Assembly: GCA_011317545.1 (NCBI GenBank)
Contig: WUJK01000005.1
Location: 372,001-436,000, forward strand
Length of the DNA: 64,000 bases
Direction of reading: 5' to 3'
From: Coniella vitis
Taxonomy: Eukaryota; Ascomycota; Sordariomycetes; Diaporthales; Schizoparmaceae
The notes beneath the pieces are model-generated. The model ran no database searches and was not told where the DNA came from. It worked only from the letters and a program-made list of their open reading frames with translations. Shown piece after piece: positions 24,132 to 36,819 of this stretch; position 1 is the stretch's first letter; each line of letters starts with the position of its first letter. The position numbers and the translations under genes are program-made.

Positions 24132-25209
24132 TGGAGACACACGTCAAAAGTAGAGGACGAATAATAGGAGCATCGATCTCCGCCTCGGTCATGCCTCTGA
24201 CTGTTGAGACACAGTAAGGTTCTGGGGTAAAGGACAAGATCAGCCTTCTTAAACAATTTTGCAACCCTGCGCTTCTGGTCAGGTCGCCTTTTATCTGGCT
24301 ATGTGATATGTCCTAGACGAGAATTCCGACAGATATCGACCTAGAGATGAGGTGACGGTCAAACTTAGAACCATGCGGGATATCAGCGTCAAGGTTGAAT
24401 AAAGCATGATCGCAAAACCAGTTGGGAAGTAGATTTATGGACAATTTCGTTATGATTTGGCAAGACTTCACATGCACTATGTGGTCTACAACTCAATCAA
24501 CGAAGCCAGAAAATGGCCGCTCGCCGGTCCTAGCAATTATAGTAAGAAAAGAACATTGCGTACATAATATGCCGGATCTATCAGCTCTTCAGCTTTCTTG
24601 TCATCTAGTTCAACCTTTGCGTTAAGGAATTATTGCGAAGAACACTGTATCAGTGGCTGGTCCGGTCCATCCTATTTTCATAATGCCACCTAATTCCACG
24701 TCGCTGCGAGAGTTCTACAAAGTCTTACGCTCCAACACATAACCGTCAAGATGCTGTCTGAGATGAATTGTGCTTAAACCGGCAACAGGACCGCTGAGAC
24801 CTCGAGATCCCAAGTCTCAGCAAAAAAATAAAATAAAAATGCGTCATGTAATGGGGCGAATCGGGGCAAGTGCTGCGGGATACATCCACGGGGGCACCCG
24901 ATTTCCGCCCGCCCGATGTAGTAGTCACGAAACTCAACCGCAATCTCAACCCGTACTTCTACCTGATGCAATCGCATTGCAGCTCTTCGAGACTTCCTTC
25001 ACTTTCATTGATACCATTATTCTCTAGAGGGAAATCAAACAGTAAACAGGAAACGGCTGCCACAAACTTACGAAATTGCGATCGCGAGTCTAACAGAGCC
25101 GTGGCAGACGCATTCCGTGGAAATCCATTCTTGTGATCCAGAGAGCCACGGGGTGGAGACGAGCGGCGAGAAAGCGGCCTGGGAAGCCTCCTACAACAGT
25201 TCAGGTGAG
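24132..25209. other. Intergenic region, no gene seen
   Basis: 3' flank of dynactin p25 and upstream region of the F-box gene. The open frame of the F-box gene extends upstream to 25117 without an ATG and is preceded by an acceptor-like ctaacag at about 25090, so a spliced leader or an extra 5' exon is possible. Confidence 0.45.
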
Positions 25210-26586
25210 ATGGTATCAACGACAATAAGCAGTCTCCCGATGGAGCTGCTGTCACATATATTCACCTTTCTGGACAGTCCTGCACCTTCGCAGGAGCGGC
25301 TCCACGACCTGCCGCACGCTCACATGCTGGCGGCCCACGATACACGGTCCGCCACTATCAAGAATGTCTCCTTGGTCTGCAGACGATGGCGCGCCGCCGT
25401 TTCCCCTCTACTGTTTCGCCATGTGGTTTGGTACCTCGACGAAGCGCAGCTCGCCAGCATCAAGGACTCGTCACCCTTGGCAGTCAAAGGCACGTCGCTG
25501 CTCGTCTTCTTGGGCGATAACCAGCTAGCGCCTTATGTCAAAACTTTAACTTTGGTGATCACGCCCGAAGTGAAGGAGGTGGCTGGAAGAATCGGTCTCT
25601 ATCGCCGCGGCGACCGTAGTGGTCAATATGGCTACAGCTCAGAGCCCTTATCGCCTTCTGCGCCGCAGCACATGGGACGAGGCGGCGGCAGCGCCAGAGA
25701 TCTCACGTATAATGAAGGGAGCAACGGGATATGGCGAGCCATCTTTGGACAAATTGACCCTCTACGCATAACAATCATTGCGTGTCCACGAATATTGGCG
25801 TCTCTGATGGCGCGCATGATTTTCTTGGGCGACGAATGGAGCTTCAACCAGTCCCACCATATCCTGTCTCTATCCAGAGGGCATCTACAGAAAAGTGCGC
25901 AAGAAGGAGCGGAAGCTGCGGGTTCACAGGCTCCTTCCGCCGTGTCATCTTCCAATGCTCCTCTAGCTGGTGCCGCCTCCACAAGTTCGATTCCAAGTTC
26001 TCGAGCCTCGTTCACGCGCCCAGCCACACGCGTTGCGTGCGAGCTTTTCTCTCTTCGGCCCTGGACCCATCTGCTTCTCAATGAGGGCTCCTCCATTCCC
26101 GTATACAAGACGTACGAATTCTTCCACAAACAACCGCCGTCCATCCTGGGCGCGCTCCTCGGCGCAGGCCCATTCCCCAACAACGAGGCGCTCATCCCAG
26201 CCACAGTCCGCGACCTCAGCTACGTTGCCATCTTCCCCTTGTCTGTCCATGTGCACACACTCGTAAAATACCTGCCGCGCATCAACCGCCTATTTGTCCA
26301 GTTGGTGCCGCAGAATAATATGCTCAACGACCGGCGCGAGATGGCGCACATTGATATGCACGATTTATGGCTCGAGCGCAACTCGTCGTATACCGACATG
26401 ATGAGCAAGTTTCTGGACGTCTCGTCGAGCAACACCTCTGGAAACTGGGTTCACTTGGACGAGTTTGAGAGTGGCGACACGGCTGATGCCGAGTACTGGG
26501 ATACAATGGTGTCCTTCGTCGAAAGCAACTCGCGTTATGGTCCGTGGAGAATCAGCAGGAGGGGGTTGATCACCAGGAGCTCATGA
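25210..26586 (+). CDS. F-box domain protein
   Basis: Probable substrate adaptor of an SCF ubiquitin ligase, 458 residues, unspliced from ATG 25210. The F-box is at residues 5-65: SSLPMELLSHIFTFLD, an inserted linker (PSQERLHDLPHAHML...), then NVSLVCRRWRAAVSPLLFRHV. This binds Skp1. The remainder has no recognisable repeats (no clear LRR or WD) and contains a disordered Ser/Ala-rich insertion (around SGSQAPSAVSSSNAPLAG-type sequence, about residues 265-300). The C-terminal third is conserved-looking (YLPRINRLFVQLVPQNNML). Target unknown. Upstream open codons raise the possibility of an additional 5' exon. Confidence 0.82.
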   Translation: MVSTTISSLPMELLSHIFTFLDSPAPSQERLHDLPHAHMLAAHDTRSATIKNVSLVCRRWRAAVSPLLFRHVVWYLDEAQLASIKDSSPLAVKGTSLLVFLGDNQLAPYVKTLTLVITPEVKEVAGRIGLYRRGDRSGQYGYSSEPLSPSAPQHMGRGGGSARDLTYNEGSNGIWRAIFGQIDPLRITIIACPRILASLMARMIFLGDEWSFNQSHHILSLSRGHLQKSAQEGAEAAGSQAPSAVSSSNAPLAGAASTSSIPSSRASFTRPATRVACELFSLRPWTHLLLNEGSSIPVYKTYEFFHKQPPSILGALLGAGPFPNNEALIPATVRDLSYVAIFPLSVHVHTLVKYLPRINRLFVQLVPQNNMLNDRREMAHIDMHDLWLERNSSYTDMMSKFLDVSSSNTSGNWVHLDEFESGDTADAEYWDTMVSFVESNSRYGPWRISRRGLITRSS

Positions 26587-27229
26587 AACCGATGCTCGGG
26601 AAAACAGTAACTGTTACATCTTTTTTGGGGGGGGGGCTATCTTTGGTCTTGATCTGGTGAAGCACGCGCCTTATCGGCCTGAGAGATAGATACAATGAGG
26701 AGCTGGGTCATGTGTTCCCAACCGGTAAATCATGTTAGTGAAGGTCAAGCTCAATGTTGAATTGGATCCACGATCAGGACATAGGCCCCAAATTGAGTAT
26801 TTAGTTGATCCTTAAAGCCTGTAAGCCGATCTGTGGACTTGTAGGTCATGGAATGTGCACTATATTCAAACACTAATATCCCAAACGCCCACCATTTCGA
26901 TAAGAAGTGGCAATGGTATCCCAATGATGTCTAACAAAGAATAATCTCTCGGTTCGAAAAAAAAAACCCACCAAGGTTACGCAAGGACAGTACGTTTCGG
27001 CCTTGGAGCCTCCCATACCATACGCAGCCCTACGGAAAAATGAAAGCAACCTTTCTTGATTGCTTGCCGGCTCCATACACCCATTATAGAATGCGATGCC
27101 ACTTCTAGCCAGTGCGTAGACCCAAACATCCCCTGTGTATTGCAGCAAAACGCCTATTCCTACCACTCCACATGTATAAAATTCAAGTCACACCCTTAGC
27201 GCATCGCGGGCGGCGAGTTTGTACAGCTC
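26587..27229. other. Convergent intergenic region
   Basis: Lies between the 3' ends of the F-box and DMT-transporter genes. It contains a run of ten G at 26627-26636. No gene seen. Confidence 0.5.
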
Positions 27230-28780
27230 TTAGTCGACGCGGCTGCTGGATTTGATTCCTCGATCATCTTCATCGTCGCTACCGCCGTCAAGAGCATCAA
27301 TATCGCTCTCATCAATTTCCATCTCCAGACGACGTTCCTCTTCTGCCATTTCGCGCCATGTGCTCAGCGAGAGCATGACAAACGCCACAATGATCATGAT
27401 ACCGCCTACAATGGCAGCCAGGCTCAAAGGCTGGCCAGTCAAGAACCAGTCGCTGATTGCAACGATAAAAATGGTAAGCAGGGATGCGACAGAGCTCAGG
27501 ACGGGGGATGTCAAACTGATGAGGACAAGGAAAGAGCCTGCAAAGGTAGCATTGAGAAGGACAGATAGGAACAACCACCAGGCAGTGGCGCCAGTCGGAA
27601 GTTCAAAGGTCTCGATACCCGTAATGTGTAAAATAGGCATTGGAATCCAGAGAACAAATAGGGTAAAGCAACCGATCAGACTGCCGAAAAGGTTGGCAAA
27701 GATCATGCCTCGACCTGGACTGCAGCCTTCGGGTGGGCAGGCATATCTCTTGTAGAGGACTTCGTACAAGCCGTAGAGAACGGAGCCGAATCCAATGATA
27801 ACATTACCCAGAAACCGGTTTCCGGCTTCAGCGGCAGCACTAGCAGGAGCATCGGAGCCCCCTCCTGCAGGACCAGTCTCTGTATCTCCATAGGCCACGA
27901 CGATTACACCAATAATCGCAATGATAACAGCTAAGCACTTGTCGAGGCGGAAGCGCTCCTTGAGGAGAGGCACCGAGAAAGCGTAGGCAAAGAAGGCAGA
28001 GCAGTTGTAGATGGCCGTCAGATCCGAAGGCGTGGTGAGGTCGACAGCAATGTACCAGCTAAGACCGCCAATAGTCAGGGCAATGGTGACGAAGGCGGTG
28101 GTCTTGATCATGTAACGCACTGGACTGCGAGCTTGGTGATAGTGCGGAACTTCGAGAGTGCGACCTTGCACCATCTGGGCAGTTGTACGACATAGCCACA
28201 CGTGCTTCTTCCAAAAGACGGGCCATGGCATGTCGCGTTTCTGCAAGCGCAGCACAAGAAGCTGTGTCGGCCATAGCAGCACCCAGCTGCTGTGCGTCAT
28301 GTACAGCATGCAGTATGCCTTATTCCAGCCCAAGTCTTGCTGAACATAGGAGGAGAGTTCCGTCTGAACGCAGAAGGAGAAGAGACACACGACGAGGAAG
28401 AAGGCGGCATATGTGTATTTTTGTTTCGTAGCGAGGCGGGCATTCGTCTCTGGCGAACGGCTGCGAAGGGTACTCCTTCGAGAGAAGTTTGGGTAGCGTG
28501 GTGTGCCGGGCGCACTAGCCGAGCCATTGGTGTGCCGTGAAACAGGCCTTGATACCGAAGCGTAGGGGGCGGGTGAGCTATCGCGATGTGAAAGACTGGA
28601 GTAGAAGTTGTTTTGGTGGGAGCGACCACGGTCGAGCTGGTCGCGGTCATTGTCATGGGCACGATTGGCGTTGGCAGGTTCGAGGTTCGGCAGGTTTGAG
28701 TCGCGATGCTTGTGCTTTTTCTGGAGCAACGGTTTTCCAGACGGAGTTTTATCGCGCAGCGAATTCTTGAGATCAACCAT
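27230..28780 (-). CDS. DMT/EamA-superfamily membrane transporter (YML018C/Thi74-like)
   Basis: A 516-residue integral membrane protein, unspliced; the ATG at 28780 is the first in frame (upstream codons are open but begin at GTG). The N-terminal 120 residues are hydrophilic and rich in Ser, Arg and Asn. About ten hydrophobic segments follow from YTYAAFFLVVCLFSFCVQTEL, in two halves as in the drug/metabolite transporter superfamily. The second half starts at the region GNVIIGFGSVLYGLYEVLYKRY, typical of the fungal/SLC35F-like clade that includes yeast YML018C and Thi74. The tail is cytosolic and acidic (ESDIDALDGGSDDEDD). Members are often vacuolar; the substrate is unknown and the thiamine link of Thi74 cannot be transferred by sequence alone. 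Confidence 0.85.
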   Translation of the reverse strand: MVDLKNSLRDKTPSGKPLLQKKHKHRDSNLPNLEPANANRAHDNDRDQLDRGRSHQNNFYSSLSHRDSSPAPYASVSRPVSRHTNGSASAPGTPRYPNFSRRSTLRSRSPETNARLATKQKYTYAAFFLVVCLFSFCVQTELSSYVQQDLGWNKAYCMLYMTHSSWVLLWPTQLLVLRLQKRDMPWPVFWKKHVWLCRTTAQMVQGRTLEVPHYHQARSPVRYMIKTTAFVTIALTIGGLSWYIAVDLTTPSDLTAIYNCSAFFAYAFSVPLLKERFRLDKCLAVIIAIIGVIVVAYGDTETGPAGGGSDAPASAAAEAGNRFLGNVIIGFGSVLYGLYEVLYKRYACPPEGCSPGRGMIFANLFGSLIGCFTLFVLWIPMPILHITGIETFELPTGATAWWLFLSVLLNATFAGSFLVLISLTSPVLSSVASLLTIFIVAISDWFLTGQPLSLAAIVGGIMIIVAFVMLSLSTWREMAEEERRLEMEIDESDIDALDGGSDDEDDRGIKSSSRVD

Positions 28781-29998
28781 GACTGTAGACGTTGTTGCCA
28801 CCGGCGGCGCTCAGGAACAGAACAAGCAAATGGAATCTTGCACGAATTCGACGAGGCTGTTCGGGCAAGGCGTCGTTTCGTGGCGGCTGATCGGAGGGGA
28901 TATCATAGGAGGGAGTAGAGAGGACAGGACGGGCTCCGTAGCCAGTATATTGTAGAGAAGAGAGCGATCTAACAACCCAGTGCGGAGGAGAGCAACACTT
29001 TGGGCACTTATCCCTGAAGAGCCGAAGAGGTGCGAGTGGAGGGCTGGATGGTTGCAATTCGGTCTAGGAGGACGGCAGGGAAAAGGGACGAGGTTATCGC
29101 GAGAGGTGCCGGGGAACAGATGGCGCCATGTGGCTTCTTCTTCCAGAGAATGCTCACAAAACGGGATGGAACGAAACGAATGATAGGCAACGAGGCGAGC
29201 GACACGAGTGCAACGCCTACAGGATGATAAACAGGCAGCGAGGATGCAACACTGGAGAGGAGAGGATGGGGTGGATAATAGACGGAATGAAGAACAGAAT
29301 CAATCAGATGCAGCAATCACATGCCGGAGTTGACAGCGTGTACTCCGTACCTGGCGTATAGGGCTGTGGCGGCTCTTGGGTACAGTTTTAGGGGCATGAC
29401 GAGGCCTGACAGGCCTAACGGGATCTCGCTTGACCCCACATGGCACTAAGAGTCTGAGAGTGTACTGTGTACTAAGTACTTGGGGTTGCCTGCATGGGTG
29501 TTTCTTCAAACCCATGACCACCAGTCTACTCTGCCTTGTTGTCTGTTAGAAACTTCACTCATCCAGCCACCACGGAAGAGCAATGCTGCAAGACACGGGT
29601 GTCTGGGAATCGACACAGAATGCCTCTTCCTCTTCATACTGGCGGTAGGCGTAGGTATATGCGGCGAGCTAGAGAGATGGCCTGTATTGACTTCTACACT
29701 CACAGCTAACGAAGCGCCGAGTGCTTCCCCATGGGGTTGACAGGTGACAGATGCCGGCAAACTAAATATAAATACATTGCGATGGGGACGTACGAAGGGC
29801 GAGCCGATACAGACGGCTGCCAAATAGGTCGACTACAAGCGAATCTCGAATTTGCAGATCCTGATTCTGCACGAGGCGATATTCCATATGGCCGTGTTGC
29901 CAAGATGCCAAAACGCTGAAAAATCATATTACATCAATCATAAACAGACAGCTATACAATATGTACAAAAGAGGTGCGTGCCTGCCGCACAGCCCACT
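28781..29998. other. Upstream region of the DMT transporter and 3' flank of the amino acid transporter
   Basis: No gene can be supported. Antisense open frames at 28.5-29.5 kb are shadows. The part next to 28780 is presumably leader and promoter. Confidence 0.45.
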
Positions 29999-31541
29999 TT
30001 ATGCGTTGCTGGCACAGGTCCATGGCTTGGAACCGCTGTCGCCAGTTATGCTGTCGATAGTGCTCCACAGGCCGAGAGCACACAGCATGAAGCCAACAAT
30101 CACCAGCCCAACATTGGCGACGAAGCCCACCTTCATCTGGGAGTACTCGTGCCGGTGCAGGAACAGCCACATCATGCCAGGTATGCCATACGAGAACCAG
30201 CTGACAAACAGCGCCGCCACCAGACTTAACAGGCTGTTGAAGATGGGGATCGACTCGGCAATCACGAACGCAAGCAGCCAGATTAGAAGCATCATGCTGA
30301 TCCATGCTACCGTGCCCAGTCGTGTCCGTCGTGTAGTGTGTTTCGTGCCTCCAAAGACGCGCTCAAACATGAACGTTCCAGCGACGTGTGCTGCGGAAAG
30401 GATTCCTGTTAGCTTATCACATCCTGCCAAAACAAATAGAAACGACAAAAGGAGCAGAACTTACCGTAAATAACACCTGCAATCACGATTGTCGGCAAAG
30501 CGATACCCCAGATAACTTTGCGAAGCACAAGAGAGCTAGCGGCCGACAAGGCAGGGGATGGCACATCAGGCCCGACAAAGACGTAGATAACAATGGCTGA
30601 CACGAGGTACAGGGTCGTGTCTAGTATCTGCAGCGCACACAGCGCCTTGGGCCAGTCGGCCTTGTTCCGGAGCTCGCTCATGACTGTAAAGAAGCACGAG
30701 TGGGCGCAAAAGGCAATCGCAATGTTGGTCGTCGCAAGGAAGCCCGTGGTGAACCCCATTTTGCGGAAAATGTCAATGCTCGTGCTGCCGATCGGCTTCT
30801 CCACCGCAACATCCACAAGCGTAACCAGCACAGCCGAGAAAATCGATAGTGACGAGGCAATGCTCATGTAGGACGTGTACTTGAGCGTCCGGCCGAGGTT
30901 GAAGATGAAGAAGACGACGAGTCCGATGCCAGTCCACATGACAGTGCAATGGGAGCTGTCCGTCAAATTGTTCAGCGCGATTGACCAGGTGAGAAGGTGG
31001 CTGGCCATAACGAAGACCATAAAAACGGTTTGGCCCCAGCCCATCAGCAGGAAGCAAGCGCGTCCTGCTGCCGGTCCCCAAAGCGCTTCACCCATCACAG
31101 CGCCGGCGTCACCAAAGGATCTGATGTTGGGGTACAGTTGACAGAACTCTCCAAAGACCAGGCCCGAGTATCCAGAAATGACGGCGATGGTACAGATGAC
31201 AATAATACCGGGCACAAGACCCAGGGTGGCGATGACTGATGGCAGAGAGAGGATTCCCAATGACACGGTTTCTGCAACAAGCACGATCGCTGCCCGCCTA
31301 TTCAATTTGTTAGCAACCCACTAGCTCACGACCGCGTGAAACCTTGAAGAACTTACCACCATGACAAGGTCTGGTAGTTGATCTCCTCGCCCTCCTCGCG
31401 TGCCAGGCTCGAGGTTGTCTGGGCATACTCGGGCGGACTGCAGTCGCCAGACTTCTTATCTGGCGTCCCTGACATATCCGAGCCCGCATCAACCCCCAGT
31501 GAAGCGGTAGACTTCTCCAGCATCGCAGGCTCTAAACCCAT
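29999..31541 (-). CDS. Amino acid transporter, Aa_trans (AAAP) family
   Basis: Proton-coupled neutral amino acid permease of the AAAP family, relative of Neurospora Mtr and yeast Avt proteins. Minus-strand exons: 31541-31357, 31297-30465 and 30390-29999, giving 469 residues. The hydrophilic N-terminus (about 60 residues) precedes eleven or so membrane segments beginning AAIVLVAETVSLGILSLPS, the family's first-helix signature. Others include CFLLMGWGQTVFMVFVMASH and FCAHSCFFTVMSELRN, the latter typical of the transporter core. The third exon carries the last helices and a short C-terminus ending CASNA. Both introns have canonical ends. Plasma-membrane versus vacuolar location cannot be decided. 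Confidence 0.9.
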
Positions 31542-34163
31542 CTTCGGTATGAGAATAGCTCTAGACGACGATTTGCAGCGTTCGAATGACGTAGGCGTGA
31601 TCTCGTTTGGTCTTTTGATTCCAAGAAAAGAACCGTTGGGGGAACGGAAAGCGGTTTTCTTTATAGCCAGGGATTCGAAGAAGAATTAGAGCGGCGATTA
31701 GTGTGCTAACAGAAGACAGTAAGGAGGATCGAAGCCAGAAGAGCAAAACCAAAGAGCGAGGCCAAAAGAGCGAAGCCTGAAAGGAAGTCTTCCAGTTTCA
31801 AGACAATTCACGCACGCAGAGAGAAGTCAGGGCGAGAGCAGATATAACATACAGCCATGGCCTGGGTAATTACTATGTACTGTCGGATATGATGAATTCT
31901 TAAGCAAGGCCGAGGCCGCGATCGGAACAAGAACACGATGGCAAAAAATCAGCAAGTGTATCAAAGCCCAACCTTGTCCATTGACCTGGGGGCCATTGTT
32001 CATCAACCCACAAAAAGCCCGGACTTAGTGCGCCGGTCCTGGTGCGGCGGCGATGAGGCCACAAGAGGTCGGATCCTGGCGCCGGTCGGGACCAGCCGCG
32101 GACTCGGCGACAGCGAGGGCCGCGGACTCGCTCAACGCGTTCGAGCCGTCCGGGACAAGAGATTCTACAGCGCCAGAGGTCTGGCGCATCCAAGATCCTT
32201 ATATCTAAGCTTTCTGGACCGCGACGATGACCCTCACGAGCTGTTAAGCCGTTGTTTTCCTTTTCTTGCCATGGACCCAGAAGCTCGTCGGTCCATGCTG
32301 AGGAGCAGAGCGGTGGCGGGTCAGTGCAAGTTGCGACAGTGGTGGAAATTTCTGGTTGGCATTTTGTAATATTTACGTGATGGAAGGAGAATTTTGCTGG
32401 GGCGCGGCGCGGAGTCATGATCCGCTTTGGAGAGCTTAGTCGGTCATGCCGAGGTTTCCCCTGTGCAAAAACGCTATGATAGTACACAGTCGCCTCCCAC
32501 TCGCTGTCCGGGCGGCCTGAACACCGACGTCACCTCATAGTACACACTTTTGACCTCTGTACTTTTACCATTACTACTACACAGTACAAGCATGGCGTAC
32601 TTATAATATCTACAGGCTTCTCGTATGTTCGTGCAGCTCTTACTACGTATATAGTGAAGGGCAGACGAATATCTGCCACCGATGATGGTAAGATTCAGAT
32701 CTTGTGTCAAGCTTACATAATGGTCGTTTGTATTTGGCGTACTATAGTATGGTCTTAGCGCATTGGCGTCAAGCACACTGTAATACCTTTGAGTTCATGG
32801 ATCGGATAGTGACCGACCCTGAGCCGCGACCTTGCTGGCAAGAGAGCCTGGCTTTGTTCACTTGTCACCCATAGTAGCGTAGGCTTTCCAAGGCAAATCT
32901 GACATTTGATGAATATCAGCCGTCAGCCGTTACCATTCGCTCAAGAGAGACAACACACAGCTGCTATGTGGCAGTATTGATTCGTGGAGCAAAAGTGGGC
33001 AGTTCCAGGCTTGCATGGCGGTAGCAAGAGATCCCAGTTAGTGTCTTGGACGCGTATACATTCCCTTAACGGAAGTGTCACCCCCAGGGTCCAAAATGCT
33101 CCGCTTCTAGTCAAGCAACAGCCGAACAGCTCAGCCATTTTGGGTCGAGTGAAGTACTATGTACGTAGTAGAAGTAAATAGTACTAATGTAGGGAGGCTA
33201 GAATATGGCATTGTTCGCCGTCCTGCACCCCAGCCCCCCGCACAGAATTCCATACATAGTATCAGCAAGCAGCAACGTCGTAAGGCCTCGACGAGACCTA
33301 GAGTTGAGGAGACTCATACTATGTACTATCTTCATAGTGCATCACTGTGTGGTCTTGCTACGTTGGCAGCTTGGTAACCCGATCTCGGAACTATCCTCTC
33401 TTGGACTATTGAGGCCATTCAGAACTGGGCTGGTGGGTTTTACGTACTCTATATTGGGACAATGGGGCGTCTTGTACGTAACGAGTCCGGATATCATCCT
33501 AGTCTTGACAGATTGCATCTAGTCATTGCGACCAGATGGCCAAATCCACCGACACCCCACGGGGTTCTTTGACGCAAGGTCTTTCTTTTATCGTTCGGTT
33601 TGAAGGTGCGTGCGTCCGTTCGCATCAGCTTATATCGCCCTGTTTCCATTGGGCTGTCGTCGGTAACAGTATACATAGCAATATGCAGCACATAGATTTG
33701 GTGTTTACTACAAGGTTGTTTTCGAGCATTCGCGCATCTTGTGCAAGTCAACAATCGGCTCTGAGTATTGTTGACTCGGACCCGAACTGCGTACTTGTGC
33801 AAAAGCAGAACTGAGATATCCTTTTTGCGTGGAGTCCTGCAGCCTTGTTGGCTTTCAGCCAGTAGAAAGTTGTGACGGGTGAGGCTGATAGCTGGATCGC
33901 TCGTCAAGGACAGGAGAAATTAACGTAACGACAGGTAGACTCTGAGCTCAAGGCAGCAATATTGTCGTTTGCTTCTAAACAAGCTATTTGCAACATATAT
34001 TCTTCATTGAACCGGGAAGCATTGATTATTTCACTACCTCTCATTGGGTGCTGGCTCCAATCCAATTGCGAAAGAAGCAGTCATTTTGTCATACTGTCGG
34101 CATACGCGAGAAAGACGACGAGGACTTTGCAGGACTTTCTTTTGCCACCCACAACCTTTGGCG
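31542..34163. other. Gene-poor region, promoter of the amino acid transporter
   Basis: No gene can be supported. A 143-codon plus frame at 31938 and a 137-codon minus frame at 33907 have no signatures. The region is dense in TACTATG/CATAGTA motifs: 31871, 32536, 32870, 33155, 33255 and 33317. Confidence 0.45.
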
Positions 34164-36343
34164 TCAAGATTTGTACACAGCACCCTCGGCTGTCAGGAAG
34201 TCAAAGTCCACTCCATCTTCAGCTTGTTTGACATGGCGTTCGTATAGGCCACGATATCCTCGAGTCGGCTGCCGCCGTCTTTCGCTCGGACCCCGACTCT
34301 CAGCCTGCCCATCCAAGCGCTGGCGTCTCTCAGTGATCCGCTGGCTGATTTCTTCTGCTGTCAACTCAACCTCGAGGAGCCGCTTCTCCACATCACACAC
34401 GATCATATCGCCGTCCCTGATGATGCCCAAAACACTGTCGGGAAGCGCCGCCTCTGGTGAAATATGCAAAACGACACTTCCGCCTGCGGTACCCGACATG
34501 CGTCCGTCTGACAGCCGCAGCATATCTTCCACACCCTGAACGGCAAGCTTTCTGGGAATGGGCAAGAGCCCGGCTTCCGGCATCCCGGGACTCAGGAAGC
34601 CGATGGGTCCTATGCCCTGTAGCACCAGCACCGATTGCGCGTCCACGGCGAGGTCCGGGTCGTCGATGCGCGCAGCGAGGTCTGCTGGACCAGCGAAGAC
34701 GACCGCCCGGCCGCGGTGTGAGAGAAGGTGCCTGTATTTACTCGCACTAGCTTTAATGACGGCCCCGTTGGGTGCGAGGTTACCTCGAAGGACAACAAGC
34801 GACGATGCTGCAAAGACGGGATCTTCCAAGGGTCGAATGATTTTGCGAGAGAATGGAAAAGCTTTGAATGGGTTTGAGTCCAAGACTTCGCCCAGGCTTT
34901 GTCCTGTGACGGTCATGGCTTCCAGCTTCAGCAGAGGCCGCAGAGTGTGCAATAGTGCCAGCATTCCACCAGCGTTGTGCAGGTCAGTCATGTAGTTGTC
35001 ACCACTGGGTTTTAGGTCCACCAGTAAAGGCGTCCTTCGGCCAATGTCGTCGATTGTCTGCAGTGTGATCTTGCCCACAAGCTCTGGATGGCGATTCGCA
35101 ATGGCAAGCAAATGTATAATTCCGTTTGTCGAGCCGCCTATCGCTTGAAGAACAGTGATGGCGTTGTGGAAGGATCCCTCGCTCAAGATCGTTGTCAAGT
35201 TGAGAGGGCTCGTTTGGCCGTTGATGATAGACATGGCTGCTTTGACGGCCTTTTTACCAGTATCTTCGGCCACGCGGAGGCGCGCACTTGATACGGCCGG
35301 TGCTGTCCTATTCCCTTGAATCTCAGTATGGATTCCAACATAACAGTATCTGCAGTGAAGCTGAGATTTGACAGACAACGATGCTCAACACCTTCCAGTG
35401 ACTGAAGACTATAAGCTAGACGACTGCTTCAACAAAAGAAGGAGATGATTATGGATAGGGAGCAAGACCAAACTGGTGGCCATGGTATAAACATACGCGC
35501 CAGCTTTCAAGTCCATCAGTCCCAGAGCAGCTACTATGCATGCCATGGTAGATGCAGTGCCCATGACTCCACACGAGCCGGCGGTGGGTGCAAGCTCCTC
35601 GTTGAGTTCGGCAATATCCTCGACGTCGAGCTCGTCGCGGCGATACGCAGCCCAGTTGTTTCTACAATCTGTGCATGCGCCTATTCTCTGCCCTCTGAAG
35701 CTACCAGGCATCATAGGGCCTGTGATGAGGGGCACAACAGGCTTGCCAGATGAAATGCCTCCCATGATTTGAGCAGGGACCGTTTTATCGCAACCTGTTC
35801 AGTTCAGTAGTGAGCTATTGCTATAAATGCCAGCAGAACAAGACAGTGTATCATTTCATGCCGGCATGTCATGTAGCCATATCAGAGCTTACCACCGATG
35901 ACGATGCAGGCGTCGACTGGTTGCGCCTTGATCATCTCCTCTGTATCCATACTCATCAAATTCCTCAGAAACATGCTTGTTGGGGAGGAGAATGATTCGT
36001 GTATACTGATTGTGGGAAACTCCATGGCCAGTCCTCCACTCAGTTGCACGCCTCTCTTGGCAGCTTCAATGAGCTGTGGCACATTGGCATGGCATGGGTT
36101 GAAGGCTGAAAAGGTATTGATGATACCAATGATAGGCCGTGAGAGAGAATCTTCACTGTAACCTAGGGCCTTGATGAATGCCTTGCGAAGGAAAAGTGCA
36201 AAATGCGGATCGCCATAATTTGGCAACCCACTTCTCATGCCAGCAGTTGCGCGAATCGATCTATTGAGGTCGTAATCCGCGAGGAAATCAGTTGCGGAGG
36301 CTGACCCAAGTCCATCCTGAGAACCACCTTTGAGGTCTGCCAT
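34164..36343 (-). CDS. IlvD/Edd-family sugar-acid dehydratase, L-arabonate dehydratase type
   Basis: Iron-sulfur dehydratase expected to convert an aldonic acid to its 2-keto-3-deoxy product. Exons on the minus strand: 36343-35893, 35794-35497 and 35307-34164, giving 630 residues. Putative cluster ligands of the family are present: Cys84 (FNPCHANVP), Cys152 (GGCDKT) and Cys225 (TAGSCGVMGTASTM). The segment GQRIGACTDCRNNW and the following ELAPTAGSC resemble bacterial L-arabonate/sugar-acid dehydratases more than the branched-chain enzyme Ilv3, and no mitochondrial presequence is evident. DGRMSG near the C-terminus is the usual family signature. It lies in tandem with an Ldh2-type oxidoreductase (next upstream on this strand). 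The exact substrate (pentonate or hexonate) is not determined by sequence. Confidence 0.88.
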
Positions 36344-36819
36344 AGTCAAAGCGGAAGGATGTGTCTCGAACCTGTGAATTTGGAGGGCTCATGAGACTTG
36401 GGGCGTTGGGCGAGAATGGTACGCGAGTGCTCAGAGAAGGCACCTAGTTTGGGTGTTTTGGACTTCTGTATACAGGAGCCGATGCTCTGGATTGCGTGCT
36501 TGGAGAAGCGAGTGCATATGCCGAGGGGGGCTAACAAATAATGTCGGACGGATATAAAAGCAAGCCGAATCCCTGCCGTGGATATATGTACATAGTAGTT
36601 CGGCAAACACGAGAGCATTGGTCTTTTCATGAATCGTATATGATGAACGAGATTATCCTCTTTTTCTTTCTTTCTTTCTTGTACCAATGGTTGCTGCAGG
36701 CGACGTTTCACAATGCTCACTGTTCTCAATCGGTAGTCAGAGTCGCAATGCTTTGTGCTGGGCTCAATATTTGATATTACAGCGAGTCGACTCATTGTGA
36801 CTGTTTCAGTCAAAATTCG
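36344..36819. other. Spacer between dehydratase and Ldh2-type genes
   Basis: Promoter and leader of the dehydratase, which is transcribed leftwards. A TATA-like ATATAAAA is at 36552 (plus orientation) and a CATAGTA motif at 36591-36597. No gene. Confidence 0.5.

Noticed and set aside
31938..32369. 143-codon plus-strand frame
   Set aside because: Lies in the promoter of the amino acid transporter, has mixed composition and no domain, and a longer antisense frame overlaps it.
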